From Bradyrhizobium diazoefficiens (GTDB lineage: Bacteria; Pseudomonadota; Alphaproteobacteria; Rhizobiales; Xanthobacteraceae), in NCBI RefSeq assembly GCF_016612535.1, contig NZ_JAENXS010000001.1:1699501-1763500 (forward strand): a stretch of 64,000 nt of DNA, written 5' to 3'. Positions 1 to 8,638 of this stretch are shown piece by piece. Position numbers and translations under genes: made by a program. Every line of letters starts with the position of its first letter. The stretch's first letter is position 1. The notes beneath the pieces were generated by a model. The model searched no databases. It was not told the DNA's origin and saw only the letters and a list, made by a program, of their open reading frames with translations.

Positions 1-32
1 GCATCACCGAAGTCCGGCAGAAGCTGAACTGA
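1..32 (+). CDS. 3' end of a plus-strand gene, product unknown
   Basis: Only the last nine codons lie in the window. Reading from base 3 gives ITEVRQKLN followed by TGA at 30-32. A strong intrinsic terminator starts about 20 bases downstream, which supports a real gene end here. The tail is too short to identify the product. Confidence 0.45.
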   Translation, partial: ITEVRQKLN

Positions 33-52
33 GGGTAGACGCCTCACCCATC

Positions 53-84
53 AAAAAGCCGGCGCGATGAGCGCCGGCTTTTTT
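53..84 (+). terminator. Rho-independent terminator, possibly bidirectional
   Basis: A 9-bp perfect stem (AGCCGGCGC / GCGCCGGCT) with a GATGA loop is preceded by an A run and followed by six T. It fits termination of the plus-strand gene ending at 32. The A run on the left means it could also stop transcription arriving from the minus-strand gene that ends at 161. Confidence 0.9.
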
Positions 85-100
85 GTTGTCTGCAAGACTC

Positions 101-160
101 TCGTGTCCCGGCTCTGCGTCGCACCGCTGCGCGCTGCGCCGCGTCCGGGGGCACGAGACC
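101..160. repeat. Palindromic element family E, short copy
   Basis: The segment opens TCGTGTCCCGG and closes CCGGGGGCACGAGA, and it has internal CTGCG/CGCAG repeats. It matches the outer part of the longer element at 47492-47613, including the CACGAGACC end, and looks like an internally deleted copy. It abuts the stop codon (161-163) of the next minus-strand gene. Confidence 0.75.
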
Positions 161-814
161 TTACTTCCTCCTCCCCCGCGGCTTCGGCTCGGGCGAGAGC
201 GCCTGCGGGTCGAAGCCGACATAGAAGATATAGGAATCAGCGGTCGCGGCTGTCGGCACAGGATAGGACAGGTCCTCGGCGACGAACGTGAAGGGCACAC
301 TGCCGCCTTCCGACATCTCGACCGTGGTCCGGTAGGCCTTCGAGGCGATCACCTTCTCGCCGACGCCGCCCTGCACCACGGCGACGCGCAGGGGGACCTC
401 GACCGTGGAGGGCGCGCCGGCGGGGCCCGCGATGACGCGGCCCTGGATGCCGATGCGCGCAGTGATCTCGCCGCCATTGCGGACGCATTCGCGCGCCATC
501 TTGGTGATCGAGGCCTGGAAGCGCACGTCGTTGCCGACGGCCGGCTTGCCGGTCACCCCGACCCCATAGGTGGATGCTCCGGCACGCACCGTGACCTGCG
601 GGCAATCGATATCGTCATCGGCCGGCGGCTGACCCGGGGCCGGCGCCGGCTTCGGCTGGGCCGGCTCGTCGGACTTGCCGCCGAACAGGCTCTTGAAGCG
701 GTCGGTCAGCGACTGCGCCGCGACCGGCGAGACGGCCGCGAATGACACCGACAGCGCCAGCGCGATCACCGGACCCCGCCGCAGCGCCTTCCGCAATGAG
801 CGAAGCTCCTTCAT
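161..814 (-). CDS. Secreted hypothetical protein
   Basis: The 217-aa product has a basic N-terminus, a hydrophobic stretch and an AQS cleavage-like site near residue 34, so it is probably exported. A proline-rich linker follows. The rest is predicted beta-rich (CPQVTVRAGASTYGV and on) with two cysteines. No catalytic motif is seen and I do not recognise the family. The start at 814 was chosen because it puts the signal peptide at the N-terminus; an in-frame ATG at 853 would add 13 residues without any targeting role. The upstream gap holds a tandem GACAACATCCCGGC duplication (about 832-860). It may be read with the GNAT gene upstream on the same strand. Confidence 0.7.
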   Translation of the reverse strand: MKELRSLRKALRRGPVIALALSVSFAAVSPVAAQSLTDRFKSLFGGKSDEPAQPKPAPAPGQPPADDDIDCPQVTVRAGASTYGVGVTGKPAVGNDVRFQASITKMARECVRNGGEITARIGIQGRVIAGPAGAPSTVEVPLRVAVVQGGVGEKVIASKAYRTTVEMSEGGSVPFTFVAEDLSYPVPTAATADSYIFYVGFDPQALSPEPKPRGRRK

Positions 815-962
815 GAACCGCTGTACTCCATGACAACATCCCGGCGACAACATCCCGGCCGATCACCGGCCGACCAGCGGGTTATATCGCCAAAGTCGGC
901 GATCCCAAGGCGAGAAAACAAGGCAGGAAAAAAGCTGACTTCGGTGCGGGAGCAAGTCCGGC

Positions 963-1550
963 TCAGCCGCGGAAATCCTCGTGCAACAGGCCAAACAACA
1001 AATGATCCTGCCAGATTCCGTTGATGCAGAGATAGCGGCGCGCCAGCCCCTCGCGGGAGAAGCCGCACTTCTCCAGCACCCGGATCGACGGCACATTGGT
1101 GGGGATGCAGGCGGCCTCGACCCGGTGCAAATTGAGCTCGCCGAACAGCGTCGGCAGCAGCACCCGCAGCGCCGCCGTCATGTAGCCGCGGTGGGCATGG
1201 GGCTGGCCGACCCAATAGCCGATGGTGCCGGCCTGGACGATGCCGCGCCGGACATTGGCGAGCGTGATGCCGCCGACCATGGCCCCGTCGAGTTCGCGGA
1301 AGACCAGAAAGGGATAGGAGCGGTCGGCGGCGATATCCTCGGAATAGCGGCGCAGGCGGCGGCGGAAGCCTGAGCGGGTGAGATCGTCCGACGGCCAGAT
1401 CGGCTCCCACGGCGTCAGGTAATCGCGGCTGGTCTCGCGCAGATGCGCCCATTGCAAGAAGTCGGACATCTGCGGCGCGCGGAGCAACAGCCCGTTGCCA
1501 CGGGGGGCGAGAGCGGCAGGTCCACTGGATGGCAGGCGAAAGAGGGCCAT
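963..1550 (-). CDS. GNAT family N-acetyltransferase (RimJ/RimL type)
   Basis: The 195-aa protein has the RimJ/RimL layout: an N-terminal region (RLPSSGPAALAPRGNGLLLRAP), the central acetyl-CoA binding stretch around IGYWVGQPHAHRGYMTAAL, and the C-terminal NVPSIRVLEKCGFSREG motif typical of ribosomal-protein acetyltransferases. The predicted role is transfer of acetyl from acetyl-CoA to an N-terminal or small-molecule amine; the substrate cannot be told. It follows the M16 peptidase by about 35 bp on the same strand, so it is probably the last gene of the thrC operon. GGGAAG precedes the ATG. Confidence 0.88.
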   Translation of the reverse strand: MALFRLPSSGPAALAPRGNGLLLRAPQMSDFLQWAHLRETSRDYLTPWEPIWPSDDLTRSGFRRRLRRYSEDIAADRSYPFLVFRELDGAMVGGITLANVRRGIVQAGTIGYWVGQPHAHRGYMTAALRVLLPTLFGELNLHRVEAACIPTNVPSIRVLEKCGFSREGLARRYLCINGIWQDHLLFGLLHEDFRG

Positions 1551-1585
1551 GGTGATGCTTCCCGGGGGCCGGCCTTGCGCGGCTC

Positions 1586-2875
1586 CTAATGCAGCCGGGC
1601 CTTGGCGCGCGCCTTGGTCAATCCTTCCGCAAAAGACACCGCCGTGTCCAGACCCCTGCCGCTGCCCAATGCGACTACCGCAGGGCGGCTGCGCGAAAGC
1701 AGTGCACGCGCCGCGTCCCGGGTCGATTCGACGCTGACGGCGTCGATCCGGGCCACCAGCTCCTGCACCGTCTGCGGCCGGCCATAGGCCAGCACGTGCC
1801 GGGCAAGCTGCTCGGCGCGCGACGAGCAGCTCTCCAGCGCCATCAGGAGACCCGCCTTCATCTGCGCCTTGGCGCGGGCGATCTCGGCCTCGGTCAGCGT
1901 TTCCACCGAATCATTCATGACGTCGATAACGACTTCCATCATCTCCGGCGCGTCGGCGGGATCGGTGCCGGTGTAGAGGCCGAAGAAACCGGTGTCGGTA
2001 TAGGGCGCGTGGAAGGAATAGATGGAGTAGCAGAGGCCGCGCTTCTCGCGCACTTCCTGGAACAGCCGCGACGACATTCCGCCGCCGAGGAGGTTGGTGA
2101 AGACCTGAAGCGAGAACAGCGACAGATCGCTCTGCGGCACGCCTTCCAGCGCCAGCGTCAGGTGCGCCTGCTCGAGCTCGCGATGCACGACCTTGGCGCC
2201 GCCCTTGCCGAACTGGGCGGCCTGAGGCTTGGGCCCCGGCGTTCCCTCAAAACTCGCAAAGCGCTTTTCGACCTCGGCGACGACTTGCTTGTGATCGACG
2301 GCGCCGGCCGCCGCCACCACCATGTCGGGGCCGCGGTAATGCGTCGAAAGATAGCCGCGCAGCATGTCGCGGTTGAAGCCTTTCAGCGTCTTGGCGGTGC
2401 CGAGCAGCGAGCGGCCCATCGGCTGGTCGGGATAGCAGAGCTCGTTGAGATGCTCGAACACGACGTCGTCGGGCGTATCCTGCGCCGCGCCGATCTCCTG
2501 CACGATGACGTTCTTCTCGCGCTCGAGCTCTTCGGGCTCGAAGGCGGGATTGGCGAGGATGTCGGCCAGCACGTCGAGCGCCAGCGGCACATCGGCCTTC
2601 ATCACACGGGCATAATAGGACGTCGTCTCGGTCGAGGTGCCGGCATTGAGGTCGCCGCCGACGGCCTCGATCTCCTCCACGATCTCGCGCGAGGAGCGCC
2701 CCGTGGTGCCCTTGAACGCCATGTGCTCGAGGAGGTGGGAGATGCCGTGCTCGTTCGGCTTCTCGTCGCGGCCGCCGACGCCGGCCCAGACGCCGAGCGC
2801 GGCGGTCTCGAGATGGGGCATGTTGTCGGTGACGACGGTCAGGCCGGACGCAAGCTTGGAAATCTCGACGCTCAT
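1586..2875 (-). CDS. M16 family zinc peptidase (mitochondrial processing peptidase-like)
   Basis: The 429-aa protein carries the inverted zinc motif HLLEH at residues 47-51, with the expected downstream glutamates in EREKNVIVQE, so it is the active-type subunit. The C-terminal half has the second M16 fold (AQFGKGGAKVVHRELEQAHL and on). The family degrades or processes peptides; bacterial PqqL/YmxG-like members are the closest by layout. Its ATG overlaps the thrC stop in an ATGA, so the two are translationally coupled. thrC-M16 pairs are common in alphaproteobacteria; the functional link is not clear. Confidence 0.92.
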   Translation of the reverse strand: MSVEISKLASGLTVVTDNMPHLETAALGVWAGVGGRDEKPNEHGISHLLEHMAFKGTTGRSSREIVEEIEAVGGDLNAGTSTETTSYYARVMKADVPLALDVLADILANPAFEPEELEREKNVIVQEIGAAQDTPDDVVFEHLNELCYPDQPMGRSLLGTAKTLKGFNRDMLRGYLSTHYRGPDMVVAAAGAVDHKQVVAEVEKRFASFEGTPGPKPQAAQFGKGGAKVVHRELEQAHLTLALEGVPQSDLSLFSLQVFTNLLGGGMSSRLFQEVREKRGLCYSIYSFHAPYTDTGFFGLYTGTDPADAPEMMEVVIDVMNDSVETLTEAEIARAKAQMKAGLLMALESCSSRAEQLARHVLAYGRPQTVQELVARIDAVSVESTRDAARALLSRSRPAVVALGSGRGLDTAVSFAEGLTKARAKARLH

Positions 2876-4290
2876 CCGGCAACTCCCTGTTTTGCGGCGC
2901 GGCTGACCGACAGCACGAACCGCTCCACCTCGCTCTGATCGTTCTTCATCACCTTCATGTGTTCGGATTTGGTCATGAGACCGTCGAGCCATGCTGGCAG
3001 TTGCGGCCGCTGGCCGCAGGCGGCCTCCACGGCGTCCGGGAATTTGGCGGGATGCGCAGTCGAAAGCACGATGTTGGGCACGGTCGTGTCGGTGGTGTCG
3101 CGGTCGGCGACGGCGAGCGCCACGGCCGTGTGGGGATCGACGAGTTCGCCGGCCTCGCGCCAGGCGGCGCGGATCGCAGCCGCGGTTTCGGTTTCGTCGG
3201 CACGGCCGGCGTCGAATTCTTGGCGGATCGCGGCGAGCGTGGCGTCGGGCAGCACGAAGCGCCCGGACTGTTTCAGCTGCTCCATCAGCCGGCGCACGCC
3301 GGCCGCATCGCGCCGGCCCGCCTCGAACAGCAGCCGCTCGAAATTCGAGGAGATCTGGATGTCCATCGACGGCGATGCCGTGGCGTGCACCTCGCGCACC
3401 TCGTAGATGCCGGTCTTGAGCGTGCGGGCGAGAATGTCGTTGACGTTGGCGGCAATGCGCAGCGTCCGCACCGGAAGGCCCGTGCGCTTGGCGACGTAGC
3501 CGGCAAAAATATCGCCGAAATTGCCGGTCGGCACGATGAAATCCACTGCGCGCGCCGGCGCGCCGGCGGCGACTGCGGAGGTGAAGTAATAGACCACTTG
3601 CGCGACGATGCGCGCCCAGTTGATCGAATTGACGCCGGACAGCGAGGTTGCATCGCGGAAGCGATGGTTGTTGAACATCCCCTTCACGAGGGCCTGGCAA
3701 TCGTCGAAATTACCCTCGATGGCGAGCGCGTGGACGTTGGCGGCGCCCGTCGTCGTCATCATCCGCTGCTGCACCTCGGAGATGCGCTTGTGCGGAAACA
3801 GCACGACGAGGTCGACATTCTCCAGTCCCGCGAACGCATCGACTGCGGCGCCGCCGGTGTCGCCGGAGGTCGCGACCACGATGGTGGTGCGCTGGTCGCG
3901 CTTGGCCAGCACATGGTCCATCAGCCGCGAGATCAGCTGCATCGCCACGTCCTTGAAGGCGAGCGTCGGACCGTGGAACAGCTCCAGCACGAATTGATGT
4001 GGCGACATCTGACGCAGCGGCACCACGGCCGGATGACGGAAGGTGGCGTAAGCCTCGTTCGCCATGCGGCCGAGGTCCGCGTCCGAAATCTCACCACCGA
4101 CAAAGGGACGGATGATTTCGACCGCGACTTCCCAGTAGGGGCGGCCAAAGAAGCCGGCAATGGTCTCGACTGAGAGCTGCGGCCAGGTCACCGGCACATA
4201 CAGGCCCCCGTCGCGGGCAAGCCCGGTCAGCATCACGTCGCAGAAGCCCAGCTCGGGGGCCTCGCCCCGGGTCGAAATATAACGAGTCAA
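2872..4290 (-). CDS. thrC: Threonine synthase
   Basis: The 472-aa protein converts O-phosphohomoserine to threonine using PLP. The PLP lysine is in GPTLAFKDVAMQL (about residue 113), and SGDTGGAAVDAF and the GNFGDIFAGY phosphate-binding loop are present. The start is set by the Shine-Dalgarno site GGAGGG, which lies 4 bases before a TTG at 4288-4290 and gives MTRYISTRGEAP, the usual ThrC N-terminus. The TTG at 4302 would put the SD site inside the gene. It is the first gene of the thrC-M16-GNAT operon. Confidence 0.96.
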   Translation of the reverse strand: MTRYISTRGEAPELGFCDVMLTGLARDGGLYVPVTWPQLSVETIAGFFGRPYWEVAVEIIRPFVGGEISDADLGRMANEAYATFRHPAVVPLRQMSPHQFVLELFHGPTLAFKDVAMQLISRLMDHVLAKRDQRTTIVVATSGDTGGAAVDAFAGLENVDLVVLFPHKRISEVQQRMMTTTGAANVHALAIEGNFDDCQALVKGMFNNHRFRDATSLSGVNSINWARIVAQVVYYFTSAVAAGAPARAVDFIVPTGNFGDIFAGYVAKRTGLPVRTLRIAANVNDILARTLKTGIYEVREVHATASPSMDIQISSNFERLLFEAGRRDAAGVRRLMEQLKQSGRFVLPDATLAAIRQEFDAGRADETETAAAIRAAWREAGELVDPHTAVALAVADRDTTDTTVPNIVLSTAHPAKFPDAVEAACGQRPQLPAWLDGLMTKSEHMKVMKNDQSEVERFVLSVSRAAKQGVAG

Positions 4291-4436
4291 ACTGCCCTCC
4301 AAAGGCCAAGCCGGCCTGAATCCGGGCCATAAGCCTTTGATTTCACGATATTCCTAGTCCGCCTCAGGGGCGCTCCCGGCACCATAGAGTGTTTTGCGGC
4401 ATCAGGAAACCGCTTCCCGGCCACGTCCTGCCCAAC

Positions 4437-4465
4437 GAAAAAGGGCTGCGGCGATGCCGCAGCCC
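4437..4465 (-). terminator. Intrinsic terminator, minus strand
   Basis: A perfect 10-bp stem (GGGCTGCGGC / GCCGCAGCCC) with a 3-base loop is followed, on the minus strand, by five T. It lies about 370 bases past the response-regulator stop, so it ends either a long 3' UTR or a separate short transcript, and it insulates thrC. Confidence 0.8.
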
Positions 4466-4790
4466 CCTCCTGGAAGGTCTGTCGTTGATGTGTGCAGACC
4501 TGGTTTCCGCGTCGGGGCGCCTGCCCCTGAAATCATTCGTTCGAGCTATCGTCACCCGTCATGGGATCGTCAAGGAGAAAAACGGCGCGCGCAGCCGAAA
4601 TGTTCCTGTTTTTCCCGATGGACCTCGGCAGCGCCGGCCATCAGACTGCTCCGCACTCGGCCTCAGTGCCGTTTTTTCCCGGATCGATGCATCGAACAAG
4701 GAACGAACGCCTCGTCGACCCATTGTGTCGGCGGAAGGTGTCAGCCGTTGTCCACCCATTGCCCGGATGAACGGCAGCGCTCATCCGCGG

Positions 4791-4824
4791 CCGAACCGGC
4801 TGCATCCTGGAGCAGCCGGTTCGG
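4791..4824 (-). terminator. Stem-loop after the response-regulator gene
   Basis: A 13-bp perfect stem (CCGAACCGGCTGC / GCAGCCGGTTCGG) with an 8-base loop starts 12 bases past the stop codon at 4837. There is no T run, so it may be a 3'-stabilising or factor-dependent structure and not a classic terminator. Confidence 0.55.
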
Positions 4825-4836
4825 TCCCTGCCGGTA

Positions 4837-5481
4837 TCAGTTCATCCCGATTTCCACGGCGATCCGGATCAGATCAGAGTGATTCTTGGCCCCTAATTTC
4901 TGCTTGAGCAGGGACGTGGTGTTGGCGACCGTTTTGTAGGAGATGCCGAGCGCTTCCGCGACCTCAACGATCTTGTTGCCACGCCCGAGCAGGCGGAGAA
5001 TCTCGAGCTCCCGCGGCGTCATCTGCGAGGCAGGATTGGCCTTGATCGCGGCGCCCGAGAACGTCACGGCCTCCGCGAGCTGCGGCGAGATGAAATTGTC
5101 GCCTGCGACCACCTTGCGCACGGCCTTGAGCAGGATCCGCGGATCGTCGCCTTTGGAGACGTAGCCCTGCGCCCCCAGCTCGACCGCGCGCACCACGAAG
5201 GCCGGATCGTCGTTCATGCTGAACATGATGATCTTGGCGTCCGGGTCGTCCTTGCGGATCCGGCGCATCAGCTCGAAGCCGGAGACGTCGGGCAGGCTGA
5301 TGTCGATCACGGTCACGTCAGGACGCTTGCTGATATAGGCCCGGTGCCCTGATTTGGCGTCGCTCGCCTCCTCGATCCGGATCGAATGGTCAGACGAAAA
5401 CAAGGTGCGACATCCCGACAGCACCACAGGATGGTCGTCGACGATCAAAACCCTGATCGCCGGCTTGGCGGTATCTTGCAT
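4837..5481 (-). CDS. NarL/FixJ-type response regulator
   Basis: The 214-aa protein has a receiver domain (residues 10-125) with the acidic pair in IVDDHP, phospho-acceptor Asp60 in VIDISLPD and the conserved Lys in GYVSKGDD. A LuxR-type HTH follows at about 150-205 (TPRELEILRLL, ISYKTVANTTSLLKQKL). It should bind DNA when phosphorylated by the divergent kinase. The ATG at 5481 was chosen because the receiver begins just after it; an upstream ATG at 5547 lies within the kinase start region. The regulated genes are unknown. Similar pairs control alcohol/methanol oxidation in relatives (MoxXY, ExaDE), but no such genes are in the window. Confidence 0.93.
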   Translation of the reverse strand: MQDTAKPAIRVLIVDDHPVVLSGCRTLFSSDHSIRIEEASDAKSGHRAYISKRPDVTVIDISLPDVSGFELMRRIRKDDPDAKIIMFSMNDDPAFVVRAVELGAQGYVSKGDDPRILLKAVRKVVAGDNFISPQLAEAVTFSGAAIKANPASQMTPRELEILRLLGRGNKIVEVAEALGISYKTVANTTSLLKQKLGAKNHSDLIRIAVEIGMN

Positions 5482-5546
5482 CGCGCGCTCTCTGTTTGTT
5501 CGACTCATAGACCGGCAGGAACAAATGGAAAGAGAAAATCCCGCCA

Positions 5547-6908
5547 ATGCGCGTTAGAATTGACCTAATGTGGCAACGGCTCTCGTTCAGAACCCAACTG
5601 TTTCTTCCGCTCGGCTTGAGCTTTGTCGCTGCGTTGGCCATGGGCGGCGTACTGCTCCAGGCATTTGCCACCGGTCAGCTGGCCGATGAGAATGAGCCGG
5701 GCCGACGCTCGACCCGGACCGTCGCTGTCGCACTCAACAGCGCTCTCGGCGCATCGGATAATCCACGGAAAGTACTCGACGCGTTCGTCCGTTCCCTGGA
5801 TCCCTCCTCTGATATTCAATTCCGGTCCGTGGAAGCGGGTACTGTGCCCTCGGCGAAGGACGGCCTGCGGAATGTGCATGGCGTGCCGCGATGGTTCGTA
5901 GACCTGATCGCCATCCCGGAGATGGACGCGGCATCTCCCGTCACTATCCAGGACAGGCAAGTTGGTGACATCGTGTTCGTGCCCGACCTGTCGGCCGACC
6001 TGTTCGAAAAATGGATCGCCTTTTTGGCCCTCACGAGCCTCGTTGCGGTGCTGATGGTGTTGACCGGAACGATCGCCTATGTCTTCGCAGGGTCCACACT
6101 GCGACCGCTGCAAAATCTCGGCGCAGGACTCACCCGAATCCGGCGTGGCGATTACGCGATGCCGATTCCGCTCGCGGGGCCGCCGGAAATCCGCCTGAGC
6201 TGCGAGGAGGCCAATGCGCTGGCAACCACGCTCGCGCAATTGAGCCAGGACAATCGCGATCTCCTGCACCAGCTGGTGTCGCTTCAGGACAATGAGCGGC
6301 GCGATCTCGCCCGCGAGCTGCATGACGAGCTTGGCCCGCTGCTGTTCAGCATCCGTGCCGGCACGATCGCGTTGAGCGAATCCTCACCGAAAACGGGAAA
6401 TCTCGGCAACTCCGTGCAAGAGGTGATGCGATCGGTCGAGGCGCTCCAGCAAACCAACCGCCCCATCCTCGACCGGCTGCGGCCGCTCTACATCGAGGAA
6501 TTGGGGCTTGAGGCCAGCCTGCAGACACTGCTCCAGAACTTTCGACGACAAGCGCCGCATGTCAGCCTGACGACCGCGCTCGATCCTGGCTTGAACGAGA
6601 TCGGCGGACCTCTGGCCCAGACAGTCTATCGGCTGATCCAGGAAGCACTGACCAACGTGCTGCGCCATGCCGGAGCACGCAACGTTCAGGTGCAGGCGAG
6701 CATCGCCGGCGAGGCGCTCGCGGTCGAAGTCTCCGACGACGGCGCCGGCTTTCCCGCCGACAATGTGTTCGGCCGCGGCCTCACCGGAATGCATGAGCGC
6801 GTACGTGCGCTCAGCGGCTCGCTGTCGCTGCTGCGGGCGGATGAGCGAACCTATGTGCGCTGTCGTCTGCCGGTGGGAACGGTGCGAGACGGGCGGGCAT
6901 CAACCTAA
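5547..6908 (+). CDS. NarL-cognate sensor histidine kinase (HisKA_3 family)
   Basis: The 453-aa membrane kinase has TM segments at about 18-38 and 156-182 that flank a periplasmic domain of about 115 residues, then a HAMP region, a HisKA_3 box with His259 in LARELHDELGP, and a GHKL ATPase with EALTNVLRHA and DDGAGF. The start may be the ATG at 5547 or the one at 5568 (MWQRLSFR). It is divergent from the regulator, with 65 bases between starts, so both are probably controlled from the same spacer. Its TAA overlaps the end of the convergent gene by 4 bp. The signal sensed cannot be inferred. Confidence 0.92.
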   Translation: MRVRIDLMWQRLSFRTQLFLPLGLSFVAALAMGGVLLQAFATGQLADENEPGRRSTRTVAVALNSALGASDNPRKVLDAFVRSLDPSSDIQFRSVEAGTVPSAKDGLRNVHGVPRWFVDLIAIPEMDAASPVTIQDRQVGDIVFVPDLSADLFEKWIAFLALTSLVAVLMVLTGTIAYVFAGSTLRPLQNLGAGLTRIRRGDYAMPIPLAGPPEIRLSCEEANALATTLAQLSQDNRDLLHQLVSLQDNERRDLARELHDELGPLLFSIRAGTIALSESSPKTGNLGNSVQEVMRSVEALQQTNRPILDRLRPLYIEELGLEASLQTLLQNFRRQAPHVSLTTALDPGLNEIGGPLAQTVYRLIQEALTNVLRHAGARNVQVQASIAGEALAVEVSDDGAGFPADNVFGRGLTGMHERVRALSGSLSLLRADERTYVRCRLPVGTVRDGRAST

Positions 6909-7270
6909 CAGGCACCGCAATCGTGCGAGCCCTGCTGCGCCGGCTCGCACAGCGCGCTGTGGATCTTGCCTTCCGCACTGAAGAGAAACGACACGCGGAC
7001 GCGCAGCGCCCCCGCGACAGAATATTCGAGATCGACGCCGTTTTGCGCGGGATGGATCTCTTCAAGGCCAAAGCCTGCCGACGCGAAAGCGCTGAGCTTC
7101 GGTCCCCAATAGCTTTCAAGCTCGCGCCGGCCGCGATAGAGACGCGTGCCGTTGCACGTGCATTTTAACTCGGCATCTTCGGCATAGAGGTCCAGCAGCA
7201 TCGCGAGGTCGCCCTTGCGGCAGGCATCCACCCAATCGACGACGAGTCCCATCTGATCGAAATCGCGCAC
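6905..7270 (-). CDS. NTF2-like/SnoaL-fold protein
   Basis: The 121-aa protein has the cone-shaped NTF2-like pattern: an N-terminal helix (VDWVDACRKGDLAMLLDLYAEDAEL), a G-R-x-E-L-x-x-Y-W segment and a beta-sheet C-terminal half. It ends in a cysteine-rich tail (CEPAQQGSHDCGAC) that could bind metal. The start is a GTG at 7270 with AGGA about 9 bases upstream; an internal ATG at 7252 is an alternative. No catalytic residues can be assigned. It overlaps the kinase gene tail to tail. Confidence 0.75.
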   Translation of the reverse strand: MRDFDQMGLVVDWVDACRKGDLAMLLDLYAEDAELKCTCNGTRLYRGRRELESYWGPKLSAFASAGFGLEEIHPAQNGVDLEYSVAGALRVRVSFLFSAEGKIHSALCEPAQQGSHDCGAC

Positions 7271-7363
7271 GCCGGAAAATCCTGTTTGCCGCGGAAAAAT
7301 TTCAAAGGCGGCTTAGGATCACACTCGTGAATATGCGCTGAATAATAAAGACCGGACGATACC

Positions 7364-7380
7364 GGGTTCCCTCCGGGAAC
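7364..7380 (-). terminator. Hairpin at the end of the cox operon
   Basis: GGTTCCC-TCC-GGGAACC lies directly after the SURF1 stop. The stem is 7 bp with no T run. It may mark the operon 3' end, but support is structural only. Confidence 0.4.
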
Positions 7381-8145
7381 CTACGGGTCTACTCCGCTCT
7401 GCCGTCGTCCCCGCAGCCAGACTGCGAATGCGATCAGCACGGCGCCGGCAAGCGCGAACCAGGTGATGGCGTATTGCAGATGGTCGTCTTTCAGATTCAC
7501 GTCGAGCGGCCCGGGACGCGGAATGCCGTTCTCAGGCACCGGCTGCTCGAGATCGATGTAGAACGGTGCGACCGTGCCCCAACCGAGCGCGCTTGCAATC
7601 GCCAGATGATCGCGCACGAACCACAGCCGCTTGTCCCGGTTCTCGGCCGGCGTCAGCCAGCCCGGGACTTCGGGGAAGCGCAGATAGCCGGTAAGCGTAA
7701 CAGGCGCGCCGGTGACGAGCTTCTTCACCGCGCGATCCTCGACGCCGCGCTCCTGCATCGTGTTCTCGACGAAGCCCGCATCTATCACGACGATCTCGCC
7801 GCTCGAAAGCTGCGCCGGCAGGAAGGCCCAGGTGCCGGGGCCGGAGGCATCCTTGCGCACGGCGGAGCCGGACGAATAGACCATCGCATCCGGCGAGGCC
7901 GCATAGGTCGCGATGAAGCTGACCCGGCGGAATTCGTCCCGCGCAGGGGTCAGCGCGACCCATCGCGCTGGCGGCGGCAGCGCGACCGGTGCATCCGCGA
8001 GACGCTCGGTCAGCGCAGCGATCAACTCGTGCTTGGCGGTACGACGCTGCAATTGCCAGATTCCGAGCGCGACGAACGCCGCGGTCAGCAGAAGCGTGAA
8101 CAGCGTGAAGCCGGCCACGCGGGGCTTGCGCTCAGTCTCATTCAT
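7381..8145 (-). CDS. SURF1 family cytochrome oxidase assembly protein
   Basis: The 254-aa inner-membrane protein has the SURF1 layout: TM1 near residues 12-32 ending in GIWQLQRRTAK, a large periplasmic domain with GTWAFLPAQL and WFVRDHLAIA, and TM2 near 225-243 (AITWFALAGAVLIAFAVWL). SURF1 proteins help heme a insertion into subunit I. It overlaps DUF983 by ATGA and is the last gene of the cox operon. Confidence 0.93.
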   Translation of the reverse strand: MNETERKPRVAGFTLFTLLLTAAFVALGIWQLQRRTAKHELIAALTERLADAPVALPPPARWVALTPARDEFRRVSFIATYAASPDAMVYSSGSAVRKDASGPGTWAFLPAQLSSGEIVVIDAGFVENTMQERGVEDRAVKKLVTGAPVTLTGYLRFPEVPGWLTPAENRDKRLWFVRDHLAIASALGWGTVAPFYIDLEQPVPENGIPRPGPLDVNLKDDHLQYAITWFALAGAVLIAFAVWLRGRRQSGVDP

Positions 8146-8543
8146 TTCGCGCGGTCAACCAGCCGGCCGGGCGCCGCCTTGTGGTGGAATTGCAGCGCGA
8201 TCAGCAGCGACTTCATGGAGCGCAGCGGCAACAGCGTGGTGGCGAGGATCAGCGGCAGCCACAACACCGCGTGCAGCCAGTACGGCGGCTGGTACTTGAC
8301 CTCGACAATGAGCGCGCAGGCGACCACGATCGCGCCAGCCAGCATGATGATGAAGATCGCAGGACCATCGCCGGTGTCGATGAAGGCGTAGTCGAGGCCG
8401 CAGCGGTCGCAGGACGGCGCGAGCGTCAGGAAGCCCGCATAGAGCTTGCCCTTACCGCAGCGCGGGCATTTGCAGCCGAGCCCGCGCAGCGCGCTTTGCA
8501 GGACGGGGGGCTGGGACTGAGGCGTGCCGGCGGTCTCGTTCAT
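8142..8543 (-). CDS. DUF983 membrane protein
   Basis: The 133-aa protein has a zinc-ribbon-like N-terminal part (CKCPRCGKGKLY, then CDRCGLDY) followed by two TM segments (IFIIMLAGAIVVACALIV and LHAVLWLPLILATTLLPL). DUF983 genes usually sit in cytochrome oxidase operons, as here between ctaE and SURF1, but their role is not established. A function in oxidase biogenesis is inferred from position only. Confidence 0.9.
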   Translation of the reverse strand: MNETAGTPQSQPPVLQSALRGLGCKCPRCGKGKLYAGFLTLAPSCDRCGLDYAFIDTGDGPAIFIIMLAGAIVVACALIVEVKYQPPYWLHAVLWLPLILATTLLPLRSMKSLLIALQFHHKAAPGRLVDRAK

Positions 8544-8593
8544 GACGCACTAGTCTATCACAGTTTCGGCCGAGGCCTCGGCCCAGGAAAGCG

Positions 8594-8619
8594 AAAGGGC
8601 GGCCCTGCGGCCGCCCTTT
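8594..8619 (-). terminator. Stem-loop downstream of ctaE
   Basis: A perfect 11-bp stem (AAAGGGCGGCC / GGCCGCCCTTT) with a CTGC loop lies 19 bases past the ctaE stop, inside the operon. It may act as a partial terminator or a processing/stability element that lowers expression of DUF983 and SURF1 relative to the structural subunits. Confidence 0.7.
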
Positions 8620-8638
8620 CTGATGAATGCGTTACAGC

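Larger units (their letters stand above)
4303..4836. other. Gene-poor interval with two strong hairpins
   Basis: No reading frame here has convincing coding character. The interval contains the thrC upstream region, a minus-strand intrinsic terminator at 4437-4465 and a 13-bp stem-loop at 4791-4824. The 325 bases between the two hairpins have no assigned function; a small RNA on the minus strand is possible. Confidence 0.5.

Noticed and set aside
1589..2938. Open frame of 449 codons on the plus strand
   Set aside because: It is antisense to the M16 peptidase gene, which carries HLLEH, and has shadow-type composition.
2959..4173. Open frame of 404 codons on the plus strand
   Set aside because: It is antisense to thrC and has no recognisable domain.
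4466..4790. Small protein genes in the gap upstream of the response regulator (for example 4559-4759 minus)
   Set aside because: No SD site, no domain, and several equally poor frames overlap. It is left as non-coding with a possible small RNA.
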